DNA from: Cyanophora paradoxa
Taxonomy: Eukaryota > Glaucocystophyceae > Cyanophorales > Cyanophoraceae
Direction of reading: 5' to 3'
NCBI GenBank assembly: GCA_004431415.1
Contig: QPMI01000444.1
Span: 124,001-188,000 of the forward strand
DNA: 64,000 bases
Of the stretch, positions 1 through 10,587 are shown one piece after another. How positions within the stretch are numbered: position 1 is the first letter of the stretch; every line of letters starts with the position of its first letter. The position numbers and the translations under genes were made by a program. Below the pieces are notes generated by a model. The model searched no databases. It was not told the DNA's origin and was given only the letters and a program-made list of their open reading frames with translations.

Positions 1-74
1 TGAAGGTGAGCGAGCGCGCCTTCATATTGTACTTTTTACCACCTGATGCGAGGGTTAGAGACACGAAAGCCGAC

Positions 75-1094
75 TCAAACTGCGCACACACCATCCCCCC
101 AGAGCTGGGCGTAGAGGGCGGCCTCCACCATTGCTGCAACGTGGTTGCAGGCGTCGGTCGCCTCGAGACGCGACCGCTCCAGTTGGTTCAGGCCGAGGAG
201 TGCATTTTGGAAGGCGTCGTTGAGCTCGCACTGAACCTGCGGCCAGGTCATCCGGGCGCGATGCCAGCGGACAGCGAACGTCCGAACCTTAGAGCGGAAT
301 GCTGTCTCATTAGCATCCTGTCCGCGAGATTGCTCGGATGCCATCTTCGCAAGTTTCGCTCGGTTCGAGGCAGATACACACTCCTCGCTGCAGAAGGCCT
401 CGCCGGGTGCTGCCCTCTTCATGCACCCCAAACCCGCGCAGGTGCCCGGGGGCTTCGCGTCTTCGACGTCCCCGCTCGGCGAGGCCCGGCGGGGCTTGCG
501 CCTGGCGGCATCGGATCCTGAGCCGCGCGGAGGTGCGCGTTTCCTGCTGGCGCTGCGCCGGGCGCCTCCGCCGTCCTCTTCGTCGTCTTCTTCCTCGTCG
601 ATGTCGTCCGGCTCATCTGATTCAGCATCCTCATCCTCCTAACCGTGCTAATGTCAGCGATATTAAGCAAAAAAACGAACGCGAGCGGGCTCATGCCTCG
701 GGGTGAAGGTACGCGAAGTCCGCATCAACCTTCGGTTTCGGCCTCCGCTTCGCTTTCTCGCGGTCGCCATCTGTCACACGAATAATGAAAACGACGAACA
801 GCGGTATGATATCCGGCACAATGCGAGAACCGCTGGGACTGACCGGAGCTGGCCCGAGCAGGAACTCCGCCGCTTCCATCGCACCCCGGACAGAAAAACG
901 TTTCGATCTTCTTAGCTTCGGCGGCGGTGATGCCGACACACTTAGGGTGGAACCTGGCGGAACGGGTTGGCTGCCGGCGTGCGCGACGCCGAGCCGCAGC
1001 GGGACTCTCACCAGTCGTTGCATTTGTCGCATTGAACCATCAGTTCGCCGCGCACATAGGGCCGCTGGCAGAGACAGAACAGCTGCTGCGGCAT
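75..1094 (-). CDS. PHD-finger protein, COMPASS SPP1/CFP1-like
   Basis: Likely reads methylated histone H3 as a subunit of a Set1/COMPASS-type complex in the nucleus. The chosen ATG (1092-1094) gives MPQQLFCLCQRPY, directly opening a PHD finger: CLCQRPYVRGELMVQCDKCNDW, then after an intron FHPKCVGI and FFCPGC, which supplies the zinc ligands. Further exons carry a basic stretch (DGDREKAKRRPKPK), an acidic run (DEDAESDEPDD, then EEEDDEED), and a second Cys cluster, CAGLGC then FCSEEC, followed by SNRAKLAKMA. PHD followed by a C..C/CSxEC cluster is the order seen in SPP1 and CFP1. The C terminus ends ...GDGVCAV. At least four exons; the boundaries between about 640 and 860 are inferred. The PHD finger is certain, the COMPASS assignment is inference, and no CXXC DNA-binding domain is visible. 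Confidence 0.72.
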
Positions 1095-1819
1095 CCTATC
1101 GGTTTGCTTCGGAAAATGAAAGCTGCACGACCCAGGCGCTCCTACAGTCTCGCCGCGGGCCTCCTACAGTCTCGCCGCACGACGAGCTGCGAAAGAAGCA
1201 GAACGCGGGGCTGCTGGCGTGGTTGCCCTGTACCCCGTCGTGAAAAAAGTGCCCTCGACTAGCGCTGTCCGTACGCCCCCGTCGCTCCCCCGAGCGCTGA
1301 AATCTGACGTGCGCTTGTTTATGCCTCCCGCACTGCGGCAGCTCTGGTGGAGAAGGTGCTGTGCAGCTGAGGCTGTAGCTGTACGATCTGCGATTACGAT
1401 CGTAATTAATTGGGGCGTCTCATCAGCTTTGATCTGCGATTACGATCGTAATTGGGGCGCATGCGTTTCAGTTGCAAGGGCCGCTTAGCTTCTCCGCTTT
1501 CGAGCTAGCTGCCGCCCGGCGGGCCGCTTAGCTTCTCCCGAGTCCGCTTTCGGGCTTCCGCTAGCGCCGCTAGGCCGCGCGCGGACCCGCGGTTCTCCGC
1601 TTTCGAGCTGCACCCCCCGTTACGGTGTAACTTCGTTCAACGTATACGTATACGGCGTACGTATACGTATACGAATTACGATCACATATCGATCTAGAAT
1701 TACGATCAGAACCACGGTTGCGGCTAAGAGGCCTAAGAGGCCCAGGCCGCGTTTGTTCAATTGCAAAGCGCTGGCCCGAGCGCCGGTCTGACGTACGCTT
1801 GGTTGCAGTGATCTCTCCG
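1095..1819. other. Intergenic, palindrome- and repeat-rich
   Basis: No gene is visible. The stretch separates the divergent PHD gene and asparaginase and should hold both promoters. It contains a word built on GATTACGATCGTAAT twice (about 1391-1410 and 1435-1454), several copies of a CTTAGCTTCTCCGCTTTCGAGCT-like phrase (1487-1615), a CGTATACGTATACG palindromic cluster (1638-1673), and an AGGCCGCGTTTGTTCAATTG word near 1744 that matches the end of the dispersed element at 4822-5038. Confidence 0.55.
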
Positions 1820-4055
1820 ATGTCCGAAGGCGCCGGCACAACCTGGGCCCTCGCGTGAGTGTTGCGGCATACAAGGTGGTCCGGCATGATGCTCTAACAC
1901 AAGGCTAGGCTTCATGGGGGCGCGGGAGTCATCCATAAAACACTGGACGCGGAGCGCCGCGAAGAGTACGAACAAGAGCTCGCTCGCGCTCTTAACGTTG
2001 GCATCCGCGTGTTGCGTGGAAGCGGCACGGCGCTCGATGCAGTCGAGGAAGTCGTAAAAGCTCTGGAAGATTGCCCGCTGTGAGCTTTCGGGTTTTTTTT
2101 GAAAAGATAATGAAGCATCCGGACTGACGCTCGAATTTAGTTTTAATGCTGGACGCGGTGAGAGCCAATTTGCCGCCACTTGTATTAGAAGCTAAATAAA
2201 AAACAGGCTCCGTATTCACACATTCTGGATCCATTGAACTGGAGGCCAGCATCATGGACGGCAGGACGCTTCGAATTGGCGCAGTAGCACAGCTGACCAC
2301 CATCAAAAATCCCGTCTCACTTGCAAGGTTAGTCTCTCAAATCTGTGTTCAGCGTAGCAGGACCCCAAGTTGCGGGAACTAGGGATATAATCTGACCCCA
2401 AGTTGCGGGAACAGCTTCGACCGTACCACAGAACTAGTACTATATATAGCTAGTCGTGGACGTGTGCACACTTCTAGATCTGCTTTCCGCTTTCGAGCTT
2501 CCTCTTCCGCTTTCGAACTTAATCGTAATCGTAATCGTAATCGTAATCGTAATTAGCGCCTCGTAGACTTTATTATAAGTTCTAGAGAGGGACAGGGGAA
2601 GTGTTTTTCCCCTCCGAAGCGAAGGCACGGTGGCATGGCAAACACGCGTGCTAAATTTCGATTACGATTACGAGCGTCATTACATGTACAGCTTCCCAGG
2701 CTGTGATTACAGCAGCAGTGGCGAGTACAGGAGTGCTTTTTCTTGAAGCTGAAACACTGATCAATCCCCGTTTCCAGAAAATTGCTGGAAAAGCACATTT
2801 TTACGGAGACTGTACGTGATATCGATATCCGAGATCGAGTTTTTTGAACTGACTGAACACGGTCAGACCTTTCTGGCAGGAGATGCTGCTGAAAAATATG
2901 CGGATTCGCAACCTTCAATTCAACGAGTGCCTCCAACGTATTTCGCAACCCAACGAAGATATGATGATCTTGGTGTCGCTAACATCTTTCTTGAAATCGC
3001 TCAGCTTGCTGCTGAACCCCGAGGCAGTTGCTCAGCTTGCTCGAGATTCAGCTTCTGCAGACGAGGACCGTGCACCCATTAGCCCACAACCGCTGATGTT
3101 CACGCGTGACCCTGATGGTGCTTCATTCCCCGAAGCAAACGTAGACAGTTGAATCAGCTTTCTCTGATTTTTAGAACAGTTGTGGATTCTAGGGATCTGG
3201 AAGAGCTTGCAGACCGTCTGAAGCAAGTCGCCGCTGCACAATCGGAGGGCCAAGAACAGATGAATTCAGTACCTGGCAGGTCTGTGGGTACACTCACATG
3301 GGCTGCTCAGGTGCATTTTGATCTGTGGGTACACTCACATGGGCTGCTTACATGACCGAAGGCAGAATTGATCGATCAAGGCGCACAAGCAACAGTCGCG
3401 TTTGGAGATGCTTGCACATCAATGGGCGAAACCATGGCTCCCCGTCGTGAGAAGGCGACCGGAACAGACCCTGCTTTCGAAAGTGAGTGATATTTTTTCT
3501 CTTTCTGTGAATCTCGCATTAATGAAGTGTTTTGCCAGCCGGGACGGTCGGCTGCGTTGCTCTCGATGCATACGGGAATATTGCAGCTGCTACTTCAACG
3601 GGCGGCAGGACAAACAAAATGGCTGGGCGGATTGGCGACACCCCGATTATAGGAGCTGGAACCTTTGCAAAGAACGGCACATGTGCAGTATCGGGGACCG
3701 GGAAGGGCGAGGAGTTCCAGCGGCACCTTGTAGCGCATTCGATATCAGCAGCAATTGAATATGGCCGAATGAGCTTGCAGGAGGCCGCAGAGCACGTTGT
3801 GTTCAAGATTTTGCAGGTGCGTGGCCAAACTTGGTGACCCGTCTTCCAATCTGAGCTGTAACTTCAATTTGTATTAGCCGGGTGATGGGGGGGTCATTGC
3901 TCTGGACATACATGGTAACATCGTAATGCCATGTACGTTGAAGGCTGCCTCTTGCTTCAAGGCTGCCTCTTGACTCCCTTGCAGTTAATTCAGTTGGAAT
4001 GTTCAGGGCGGCGGCCGATTCGCAAGGAAGGCACGAGGTTGCCATCTGGGATTGA
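1820..4055 (+). CDS. Isoaspartyl peptidase / L-asparaginase (Ntn hydrolase, plant/bacterial type)
   Basis: Hydrolyses isoaspartyl dipeptides and asparagine; a self-cleaving Thr-nucleophile enzyme. Exon 1 (1820-1854, donor GTGAGT) joins exon 2 (1909-2079) to give [21 protein letters not shown], the family's conserved N terminus, then [21 protein letters not shown] 17-base exon (2141-2157) adds FNAGRG, and exon 4 (2207-2327) [18 protein letters not shown]. Later exons carry [15 protein letters not shown], then the cleavage site GTVGCVALD (near 3540, Thr nucleophile), the [23 protein letters not shown] active-site segment, GDGGVIALD, and the C terminus [18 protein letters not shown]. The linker before the Thr looks much longer than usual, with unrelated acidic exons at about 3015-3420. 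Introns hold several simple repeats. Catalytic residues appear intact. Exon joins between 2330 and 3540 are uncertain. Confidence 0.85.
2344..2413. repeat. Tandem repeat in asparaginase intron
   Basis: The phrase GACCCCAAGTTGCGGGAAC occurs twice, beginning near 2361 and 2394, separated by a short AT-rich stretch, within the intron after exon 4. Confidence 0.8.
2519..2557. repeat. (CGTAAT)n hexamer array
   Basis: About six perfect copies of TAATCG lie in tandem inside an asparaginase intron. An inverted fragment, GATTACGATTACGA, lies at about 2658-2672, so the transcript could fold back. The same word appears at 1391-1454 and near 20185. The unit is not a known telomere repeat. Confidence 0.85.
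3280..3349. repeat. Direct repeat, about 28 bp, two copies
   Basis: The phrase TCTGTGGGTACACTCACATGGGCTGCT occurs twice about 40 bases apart, in a presumed asparaginase intron upstream of the catalytic exon. Confidence 0.8.
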
Positions 4056-4061
4056 GTGAAT

Positions 4062-4118
4062 AGCATTTGGACACGAATTCAAACCGCAAGTCCGGGCTAC
4101 AAGTGTGGGAATGTACAC
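4062..4118 (+). repeat. 57-bp dispersed repeat, copy 1
   Basis: Begins seven bases after the asparaginase stop codon. It is almost identical to the reverse complement of 8899-8955 (one single-base indel); a degraded partial copy lies at about 13026-13062. The core reads TTTGGACACGAATTCAAACC, continuing through GCAAGTCCGGGCTACAAG. Confidence 0.85.
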
Positions 4119-4600
4119 GTGCACTGCGGCCGCTGCGGCCGCGGTCCCAGCCGGTAGCGGTCTGGCCCTGCGTGGCCCCCTGAGTAGAGTAATGCGCCTC
4201 CCCGCGAGCACTAGCTAGGATTTCGACAAGAATTTCGATTTCGCTGCCGCTGCGGCGCGCCTTTTTCAATTTTGAACGAGGCAGAAGCCAAGGGAGGGTA
4301 CAGGCACGCCGCCTCATGCCCCTATAGCTTTCGCACTTTCTTAGCTACAGCGTCTGTGAGCTGGAATTGCTAGCTATAACACGCAGGCTATAGGAGGGAT
4401 CACGCCGGGCCGCTAGCGCTAACGCTTGTTCAGCAGCTCCAGCTAAACGTGGGGGTACCGTAAAACCAGCATCACCGCATCACAGCTGCTTTAATTTACG
4501 CGCTTCACGTAGCTGCAGCATCCTCGGCACAGCGGAGGTTTGCGCGCGCACCGCGGCCCCAGTTAACGTTTTTCCTGCCCCGCCGCGTTACATTTCTCGC

Positions 4601-4798
4601 AGGAACATCACGCTTCGGAAGGCCTCGGGTGCGGACGACGCCGACGGGAAAACCCCTCCGCTGGAGGTCGCGGCCGTCGACGTCCCGGCACGAGCTCGAG
4701 CCCCGGCCCCGGACCCCGCACCGGATCCGGACCCTGAGGCGCCCGGCTCCTCGTCGGCGGCCCCGCCACCGGCGAAGAGGCAGCGCCTGCAGCTTTAG
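4601..4798 (+). other. Possible orphan terminal exon
   Basis: After a good acceptor (CATTTCTCGCAG), an open frame reads NITLRKASGADDADGKTPP, then a Pro/Ala/Asp-rich tail ending PPPAKRQRLQL and a TAG stop. The KRQRL ending resembles a nuclear localisation signal. No upstream exon was found in the preceding 500 bases, which contain a repeat, so this could be the tail of a gene disrupted by rearrangement or a chance frame. Confidence 0.25.
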
Positions 4799-4821
4799 CT
4801 GTAGCTAGCTAGCTCCGCGAG

Positions 4822-5038
4822 CTAGCTCTCCCTCCGGTTGGTTGACCACCAACCTCTTCCGCCCACAGTCCTGTGCGGCGCCGGTTAGCGCGTAGACCGG
4901 ATAGAGGGGCTCCGTTCCCCAGGACTCACGCCCTTTGTTCACAGCGTCGAAGTCGTGCGCATGCCATACGTGTAGTGTGTGCTGTACATGTACCCGTAGA
5001 CGCGTGTCACAGGCCGTGTTTGTTCAATTGCAACACGC
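4822..5038 (+). repeat. 217-bp dispersed element, copy 1
   Basis: Matches the reverse complement of 19938-20154 almost throughout, from a CTCCCTCCGGTTGGTTGACC end to a TGTTTGTTCAATTGCA end. It lies just upstream of the OGT start codon. The last 20 bases also recur near 1744. It contains no coding capacity of note and could be a MITE or SINE-like element. Confidence 0.85.
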
Positions 5039-5075
5039 AGGCAACACGCCCGCGGCGCCGTTCGCGGAGGAGTTG

Positions 5076-8000
5076 GATGGCAGGAGAGCTCAGATCGACG
5101 GCAACGCGTCGAACGCGTCAGATCTTCCTGCTCGTGCTCGTCACCGCGTTAACGGGTGTGGCAGCTAGCGCTTCGGTGGCGGTCGTGGATGGCGGGCGTG
5201 TCGTGCGAAGGATAGAAGTAGCGAGTCTTTCTTCTGTAGCCTCGATTCTCGGATTCTTGCCCGATTCGTACTATCTGCCGAGCGGGGCGCCATACGATGC
5301 CACGACGGGTGTGATCCCCCCAACGCTGTACGTGATCCGGCCGCAGTCCGCGAGCGAGTGCGTTGTATCGTAATGTATGCGCGCTCGAATCTGACGCGTC
5401 GCACGCAGTGGCGGCACTGCAGGGAGTCCGCCTCCAGCCCGTTCGCAAGCTCCGCAGACACAGTCGCCGGCGCATGCGCAGCAAGGGCAGTATACGCAGC
5501 AGGCTCAGCCAGCGCATCAGGCGCCTAGTACAGCAAGCGCCCCGGCCCGCCCTGCAGGGGCGCCAGCTGGACCGCAGGCGGGAACCCCTGACCTCCCAAC
5601 ATTCCTGACCGACTTGGAGTCCGTCATCGCGAGCTGGCCTAATCTTGATCCGATGATGATCCAGGTCCGAGTTGGAGCTTGAAACCACCTGAGCGCACAC
5701 TTATTTATGAATTGTGCAGAAATATGGGCATCTTGCTCCGAGAATGATTCAGCTACTCAGCGAGCTTCAGGTGCGAAGGCCTGCGGACTTGGTTTGGATG
5801 CTTCTGCCTTTAACGCTTGACCGATAGCGGAGGATACAGCCATCACGAACTGTGACCCATGCCCCGGACAGTGTCTCACAGTCGGACAAGGACCTCGCTG
5901 CTAATCACACTCTGGTGCGGTAAATAGAATCGAGAAATTCCTCTGTTCTCACAAGAAATCATGCAGCTTGGAATACAATATGCTGGGAGTGATAACATGG
6001 ACCTCGCCATCAAGCACTTTCAGCAGGCGGCGCAACTGGATCCTTCCGAATCTGTAAATTTCTACTATTTAGGCCAGTGCGCTCAAATGAAGGTGGGTAA
6101 GAGTTTGAATCCACTTGTCTCAGCCACAAACGTGGACGTTCTGCAGAATGATGTTGAGGGAGCTGTTCAGCTATTTCACAAAGCGCTGGAACTCAACCCG
6201 AATCATGGAGACGTTCTCCAGCGGTCCGACTCGCCTTTGATCTGCAAGTTTTAGCCCCCTCAACGCTCCGAACAGGTTGTCAAATCTCTACCTACAGAAG
6301 CACCTCCCAGAGCCTGCTCAACAAATGGTTTCTGTTGCTTCCCAGGTGCAAGGACTGCAGACCCGTGTGTGCATACCTCACACAATGCCGCAGCTGAAAG
6401 ATGATGACCCCGATCTCTGGAATGCTGTGGGCTTGTCGTACCAACGGGAAGTGAAATTCTACGCTGCGCGAGCTGCTTTTAAGATTGCTGCCGAAATCAA
6501 ACCCATGGGCGAATATTTTTTCAACATGGCTCTTGCCGAAATGGATCTGAAGGAGTTCGTAAATGCAGGTAAACACAAACCGTATTATTGCTAACAAATG
6601 CCCTTCCGTGGTCTGATCGTTCGTGTTCCAGTTGGGCATTTTCGCAGGGCTTCCATAATTGCCACCCATGATTGGCTCCGGCGGCTTGCCCTGACGCGCC
6701 TCTGCGAGAGCTCTCACAAACTGTGCGAATGGAGAGATTTCTATACAAATCTATATGCTCTTCAGGTGAGGCCTGGGTTGCCCATGCGAAACGAGCAGAT
6801 CACAGTCTAATGCCATCATACCATGCAGGACTCCGTCACTCAGTATGTTGGCGAGGCTTACAGCGAACATCGCATGTGGCTCATTGAGCCCCTTTTCTCC
6901 TTGAGTGTGCCATGGGTTGGGATGCACAATGCATCATACATTCGCAAGGTTTGTAAACCCCTCTGCATCTTATGACTGCATTTAAACCTGTACAGGGAGT
7001 GGCGATGAGGAAATCGAAAGGCATCTACGAGCAGACGATGGCGAGCGTTCCCATCAGGCTGCGGCATGAGCCCTGGGCATTTCCAAAGCGTGTGAAGATC
7101 GCATATGTGTCTGCGGGCATTGGGAATCACGTGTCAGGCATCTTCTTGCAGGTAATGGATAACCCCGTTTGCGTTGGATCGGCGTGCCTGGAATGATTCG
7201 AGCACAGAGCGCCATCGGCTTGCATTCACGGCGAGAGTTCGAGATTTATGTGTACAACCAGCATGTCGAGCAGAACAACTACATCAAACGCCAGGTTTCT
7301 GACACCCGCACGGTTTTGCTTTTCTTGACTTTGGCCCCAGATTGCAAGCGAGTGTGATCACTACATAAGCGTTTATGGGGTTCACTTCCTGGAAATCGCA
7401 AAGAGAATTAATGCGGATGGAATCCACATCGTGGTTTATTTGGATCCGCACACCACGGGCGAAAAGCTGGATATCCTCGCCATGAAACCTGCGCCTATCA
7501 ATCTTCATTACTTTGGATACCCTGGTGAAAACTTCCTCCTGCAACAGAGCTCTTGCTGGCCGTAATCACATGCATGCAGGAACAACAGGGGCATCATACG
7601 TGGAATACATGATCACTGACCACGTTGTGGTATCACCAGAATACTCTTTTGAGATGACGGAGAAGCTCATGGTTCAGCCAGCTCCTTTCTCCTACCAGGC
7701 TCGCACCTATCCCTTTTGTCATGTACAGCGCGTACTCACACAGCTTCAAACTTTTTGTAGGTGAACAACCATCGGCAGATTCTGCAGAACTACGAGATCA
7801 AAGCATCGAGCAGAGAGCAGCAGAATCTCCCGGATGATGCTATCGTATTCAACGTATTCAACCAGCTTCACAAAGTGCGGCTGACGAGATTGACCACTTG
7901 CTTTGGAAGACTCACCCTTGACAGGTCACACCCGGCATCTTCAACATTTGGACCAATATTTTACGGCTGGTCCCCAACGGCATGCTCTGGATGTACCATC

Positions 8001-8654
8001 ATTCAGAGGCAGAGGCTTTCATTGGCAAGGAGGTAGAGGCTGCTGGGCTCCAGCCTTCAAAAAAGATAGGCTATGCGAGTTCCTCACAACACATCGAGCA
8101 GCTGGGTCGTCTGCAGGTGGTTTTGTGTATTCTGCCTGGTCGGGTTCTGAGAGGTTAACCGCCTTTCTAACAGCTCGCGGACATCTTCCTCGATACTCCC
8201 GTCTACCAGGCGCATACAACACTGACGGTTGGTCCTCTTCTTTCGCGAATCATGAGACTGGCTTGATCAGCATGCAGGACGTTCTATTCTGTGGGGTTCC
8301 GCCTGTTGTGATGCAAGGCGAGCACATGGCCTCCAGGGCAAGTTATCCTGCCAATATCTGCTTTTCAGTTCCCTCAAGTTTATGAATCTCCAGGTTGCTG
8401 GAGGACTTTTGCTTGCAGATGATGTGTCCGAGTTGGCTGTGACGAGTGCCAAGCAGTATGAGGACATGGCAATCCTTCTGGCCCGCAACCCAGACCGCCT
8501 CCATCATCTGAAGCGATTCCTCAGGCAAAACCGCCTAACATCATCACTTTTCGATACAGCTGGCTGGATATCCAACTCCGAAACGGGCTTCAAAATGATG
8601 TGGGATCTGTATATTCAAGGGATGCCAGTGCATCACATAATTATACACCGATAG
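5076..8654 (+). CDS. OGT: O-GlcNAc transferase (GT41, TPR + catalytic domain) with hydrophobic N terminus
   Basis: Transfers GlcNAc from UDP-GlcNAc to Ser/Thr of proteins. The N terminus has basic residues then a hydrophobic stretch (RQIFLLVLVTALTGVAASASVAVV), a Pro/Gln-rich exon (about 5412-5663), then PDLPTFLTDLESVIASWPNLD. Joining 5753-5769 to about 5926 gives SELQNREIPLFSQEIMQLGIQY, leading into TPRs (DNMDLAIKHFQQAAQLDPSE; VEGAVQLFHKALELNPNHGD; FYAARAAFKIAAEIKPMGEY). The catalytic part has VKIAYVSAGIGNH (conserved His), GIHIVVYLDPHTTGEKLDIL, APINLHYFGYPGTTGASYVEYMITD, VFNVFNQLHKVTPGIFNIW (conserved Lys), IFLDTPVYQAHTTLTDVLFCG (nucleotide-binding HTT..D) and GVPPVVMQGEHMASR. About 15 introns with GTGCG/GTAA donors. 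Residues of the GT41 active site are present. A signal peptide or anchor is unusual, since typical OGT is nucleocytosolic. Confidence 0.85.
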
Positions 8655-9037
8655 CTCTAATAGCTTGACAGATATGTATGACAGAATGTATGAACTTAGT
8701 AACAGTTAACCGGAGCTAAACTTTGCAATTGGCTACGGGCTACGCAATCGGGCTCTTTGATTTCGGAGCTCGATTTTGCAATTGAATGCACGTGAACGGT
8801 ATTGCTACCTGCATCAAAGACCTAGACTTTGAGGCACTCGCCGTGCCGGCACTATAGGTAGAGCACGCAAGGGAGGGCCAAAATCTGAGGAGGCTGCAGT
8901 GTACATCCCACACTTGTAGCCCGGACTTGCGGTTTGAATTCGTGTCCAAATGCGAGACACCAAAGCCACCCATCCGCCAGATCGAGTGATTGAGCCTTGT
9001 TGCATAATACACAGAAAGACTATACAAAGAGAAACCC
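8655..9037. other. Intergenic between convergent OGT and PP4
   Basis: No gene is visible. The 3' flanks of two convergent genes meet here. It contains words such as TTTGCAATTG repeated (8726 and 8773) and the second 57-bp repeat copy. Confidence 0.55.
8899..8955 (-). repeat. 57-bp dispersed repeat, copy 2 (inverted)
   Basis: Reverse complement of the element at 4062-4118. It also lies in a 3' intergenic flank, here between the ends of OGT and PP4. Confidence 0.85.
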
Positions 9038-10247
9038 CTACAAAAAGTAGTCGGGGGCAGGTCGCTGCAAGGAAACGTCAGACAAAGGAGATCAGCAAAG
9101 TTCAAGAAAGAGATGAACAGACCTTGCTGGGCATTCCTCGCGACTGACGATAAGCAAGAGGCAGTTAGAGAGGCACAAAATTGACAGGACAAAGCACGGG
9201 GGCCAACCTCTTGTGGTGCCGCATCGAATATCTGGAAGAGTGGGTCAACATGGGGTGGCACACGCAGCGACACAACAGATCAACAGATCCGCATGCACCT
9301 TGAAGTTCTTATTTAAATGCTCATCCAGCTCTAGAATCGCAGCAACGTTTCCACAGCGGTAGCAGTAGTTTGGTGCAGACCAAACAGTGACAAGAGTCTC
9401 GTTGAACATGTGTTTATATCCCTCCATGACCAGCTGATGTGCCCTGCATATGAGATCGATCTTGTTCGTAGAGTTGAATTGCGCAACGACATCTCCGCCG
9501 AACAAATAACCAGCCCCACGGGGGCTAAGACCCCAGCCATCGATGTCCTCCGGGTCACTCCACATCAAGTCTGCGAGCAGGCATTCGAGCAGATTCCTGC
9601 TGCATGCAGGGCAAAGCACGCACCACACATTGCACCATCGTGAGGCACCTCCTGCTTCCGGTCGATCGTGCGTATTTGATCGAGTGTGTTGATGGACGGC
9701 GAGAGGCCCCCGTGCACGGCGAAGATCCGCCCTTCTATCAAGGCGGAGAGCGACAAGTAGTCGAAGATCTCTGTGCAGTAGCGCCACACATTGACCGAGC
9801 CGTACTTGCGCAGGCATTCGTCGTAGAAGCCGTACACTTGTGTGATTTGCCGCGACTCGTGGTTCCCGCGGATGAGCGTAATCCGGTCTGGGTATCTCAC
9901 TTTGAGCGCTAGCAACAGCAGGAATGTCTCAACGCTGTAGAAGCCGCGGTCCACGAAGTCGCCCATAAACAGGTAGTTCGTGTCCGGGCAGTCGCCGCCC
10001 ACTTTGAAGAGCTCCTTCAGGTCGTAGAACTGGCCGTGAATGTCCCCGCATATAGTAACTGGCGCGTCGACGTGCTGCACGTTGCTCTCGTCGACCAGGA
10101 TCTCGCGAGCCTTAGCGCACAGCGCCCTGCGAGAGGGTTCGCCTGGAGCGCAGAGGACGCGCGCGGGCGCGCTCACTTTACTTCGCACTCTCGGATCGTT
10201 TCGCATTTCTTCAGCGTTTCTATCGCCCGGTCTAGGTCGCTCGACAT
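9038..10247 (-). CDS. PPP4C: Serine/threonine protein phosphatase 4 catalytic subunit
   Basis: PP2A-like phosphatase acting in DNA-damage response, centrosomes and splicing-related complexes. It opens [24 protein letters not shown] and after one intron continues [59 protein letters not shown] and [10 protein letters not shown]: all metal-binding GDxHG, GDxVDRG and GNHE motifs. Sequence choices such as [13 protein letters not shown] and QEVPHDG fit PP4 rather than PP2A or PP6. The C terminus is built from three tiny exons (9208-9231, 9123-9143, 9038-9064) giving [15 protein letters not shown] and RPAPDYFL, so the invariant terminal Leu, the target of carboxymethylation in the family, is kept. 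The start is shared with a divergent promoter toward GPD. Confidence 0.95.
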
Positions 10248-10587
10248 GGCCGCCGCCGATCCAGACGAGCCGCAACTGCGGGCAAGCTGTAGCGGAGCTA
10301 AAACTTCGACCTCGGCTGGTAGCTACGACTGTGGCTGAACCGCGGTGCAGTTCGATTTGCTCAACTGTATACCCCCACTCAGATTGACCCCTATCGAGCA
10401 GAATCGACATCAGCGAGCTCCGGGCTTCGGCCCATCTCTGTTCACGGCCGCCTGCTCGGCGTGCTCGGCCCACTCTTTAGGCAACGTGTAGGCAACCCTG
10501 GCTCGGAAGCGTGCAGCATCGTCGTGCGCCCACGTGCGAATTCTTGCGCCAGCCTGCGGTTAGAGTTCCTGTCAATTGCTCGTCGCC
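10248..10587. promoter_or_regulatory. Divergent promoter region PPP4C/GPD
   Basis: 340 bases separate the two start codons. No TATA-like box is obvious; the stretch contains repeated GCxCGGC and CGTGCG words. That it drives both genes is inferred from geometry only. Confidence 0.35.

Larger units (their letters stand above)
4056..5075. other. Intergenic with two dispersed elements and an orphan exon
   Basis: Between asparaginase and OGT. It holds a 57-bp dispersed repeat (4062-4118), a possible terminal exon (4601-4798) and a 217-bp dispersed element (4822-5038). The remainder (4119-4600) shows short palindromes (GCTAGC, AGCTGC, GCGGCCGC) and no recognisable gene. Confidence 0.5.

Noticed and set aside
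2519-2557. Interstitial telomere tract
   Set aside because: The unit TAATCG is not a known telomere repeat, and it sits in an intron with few copies.
4873-5373. A continuous frame starting MRRRLARRPDRGAPFPRTHA upstream of OGT
   Set aside because: Its first 55 codons are the 217-bp dispersed repeat, also open at 19844-20104 on the other strand. The ATG at 5076, after the repeat, is the better OGT start.
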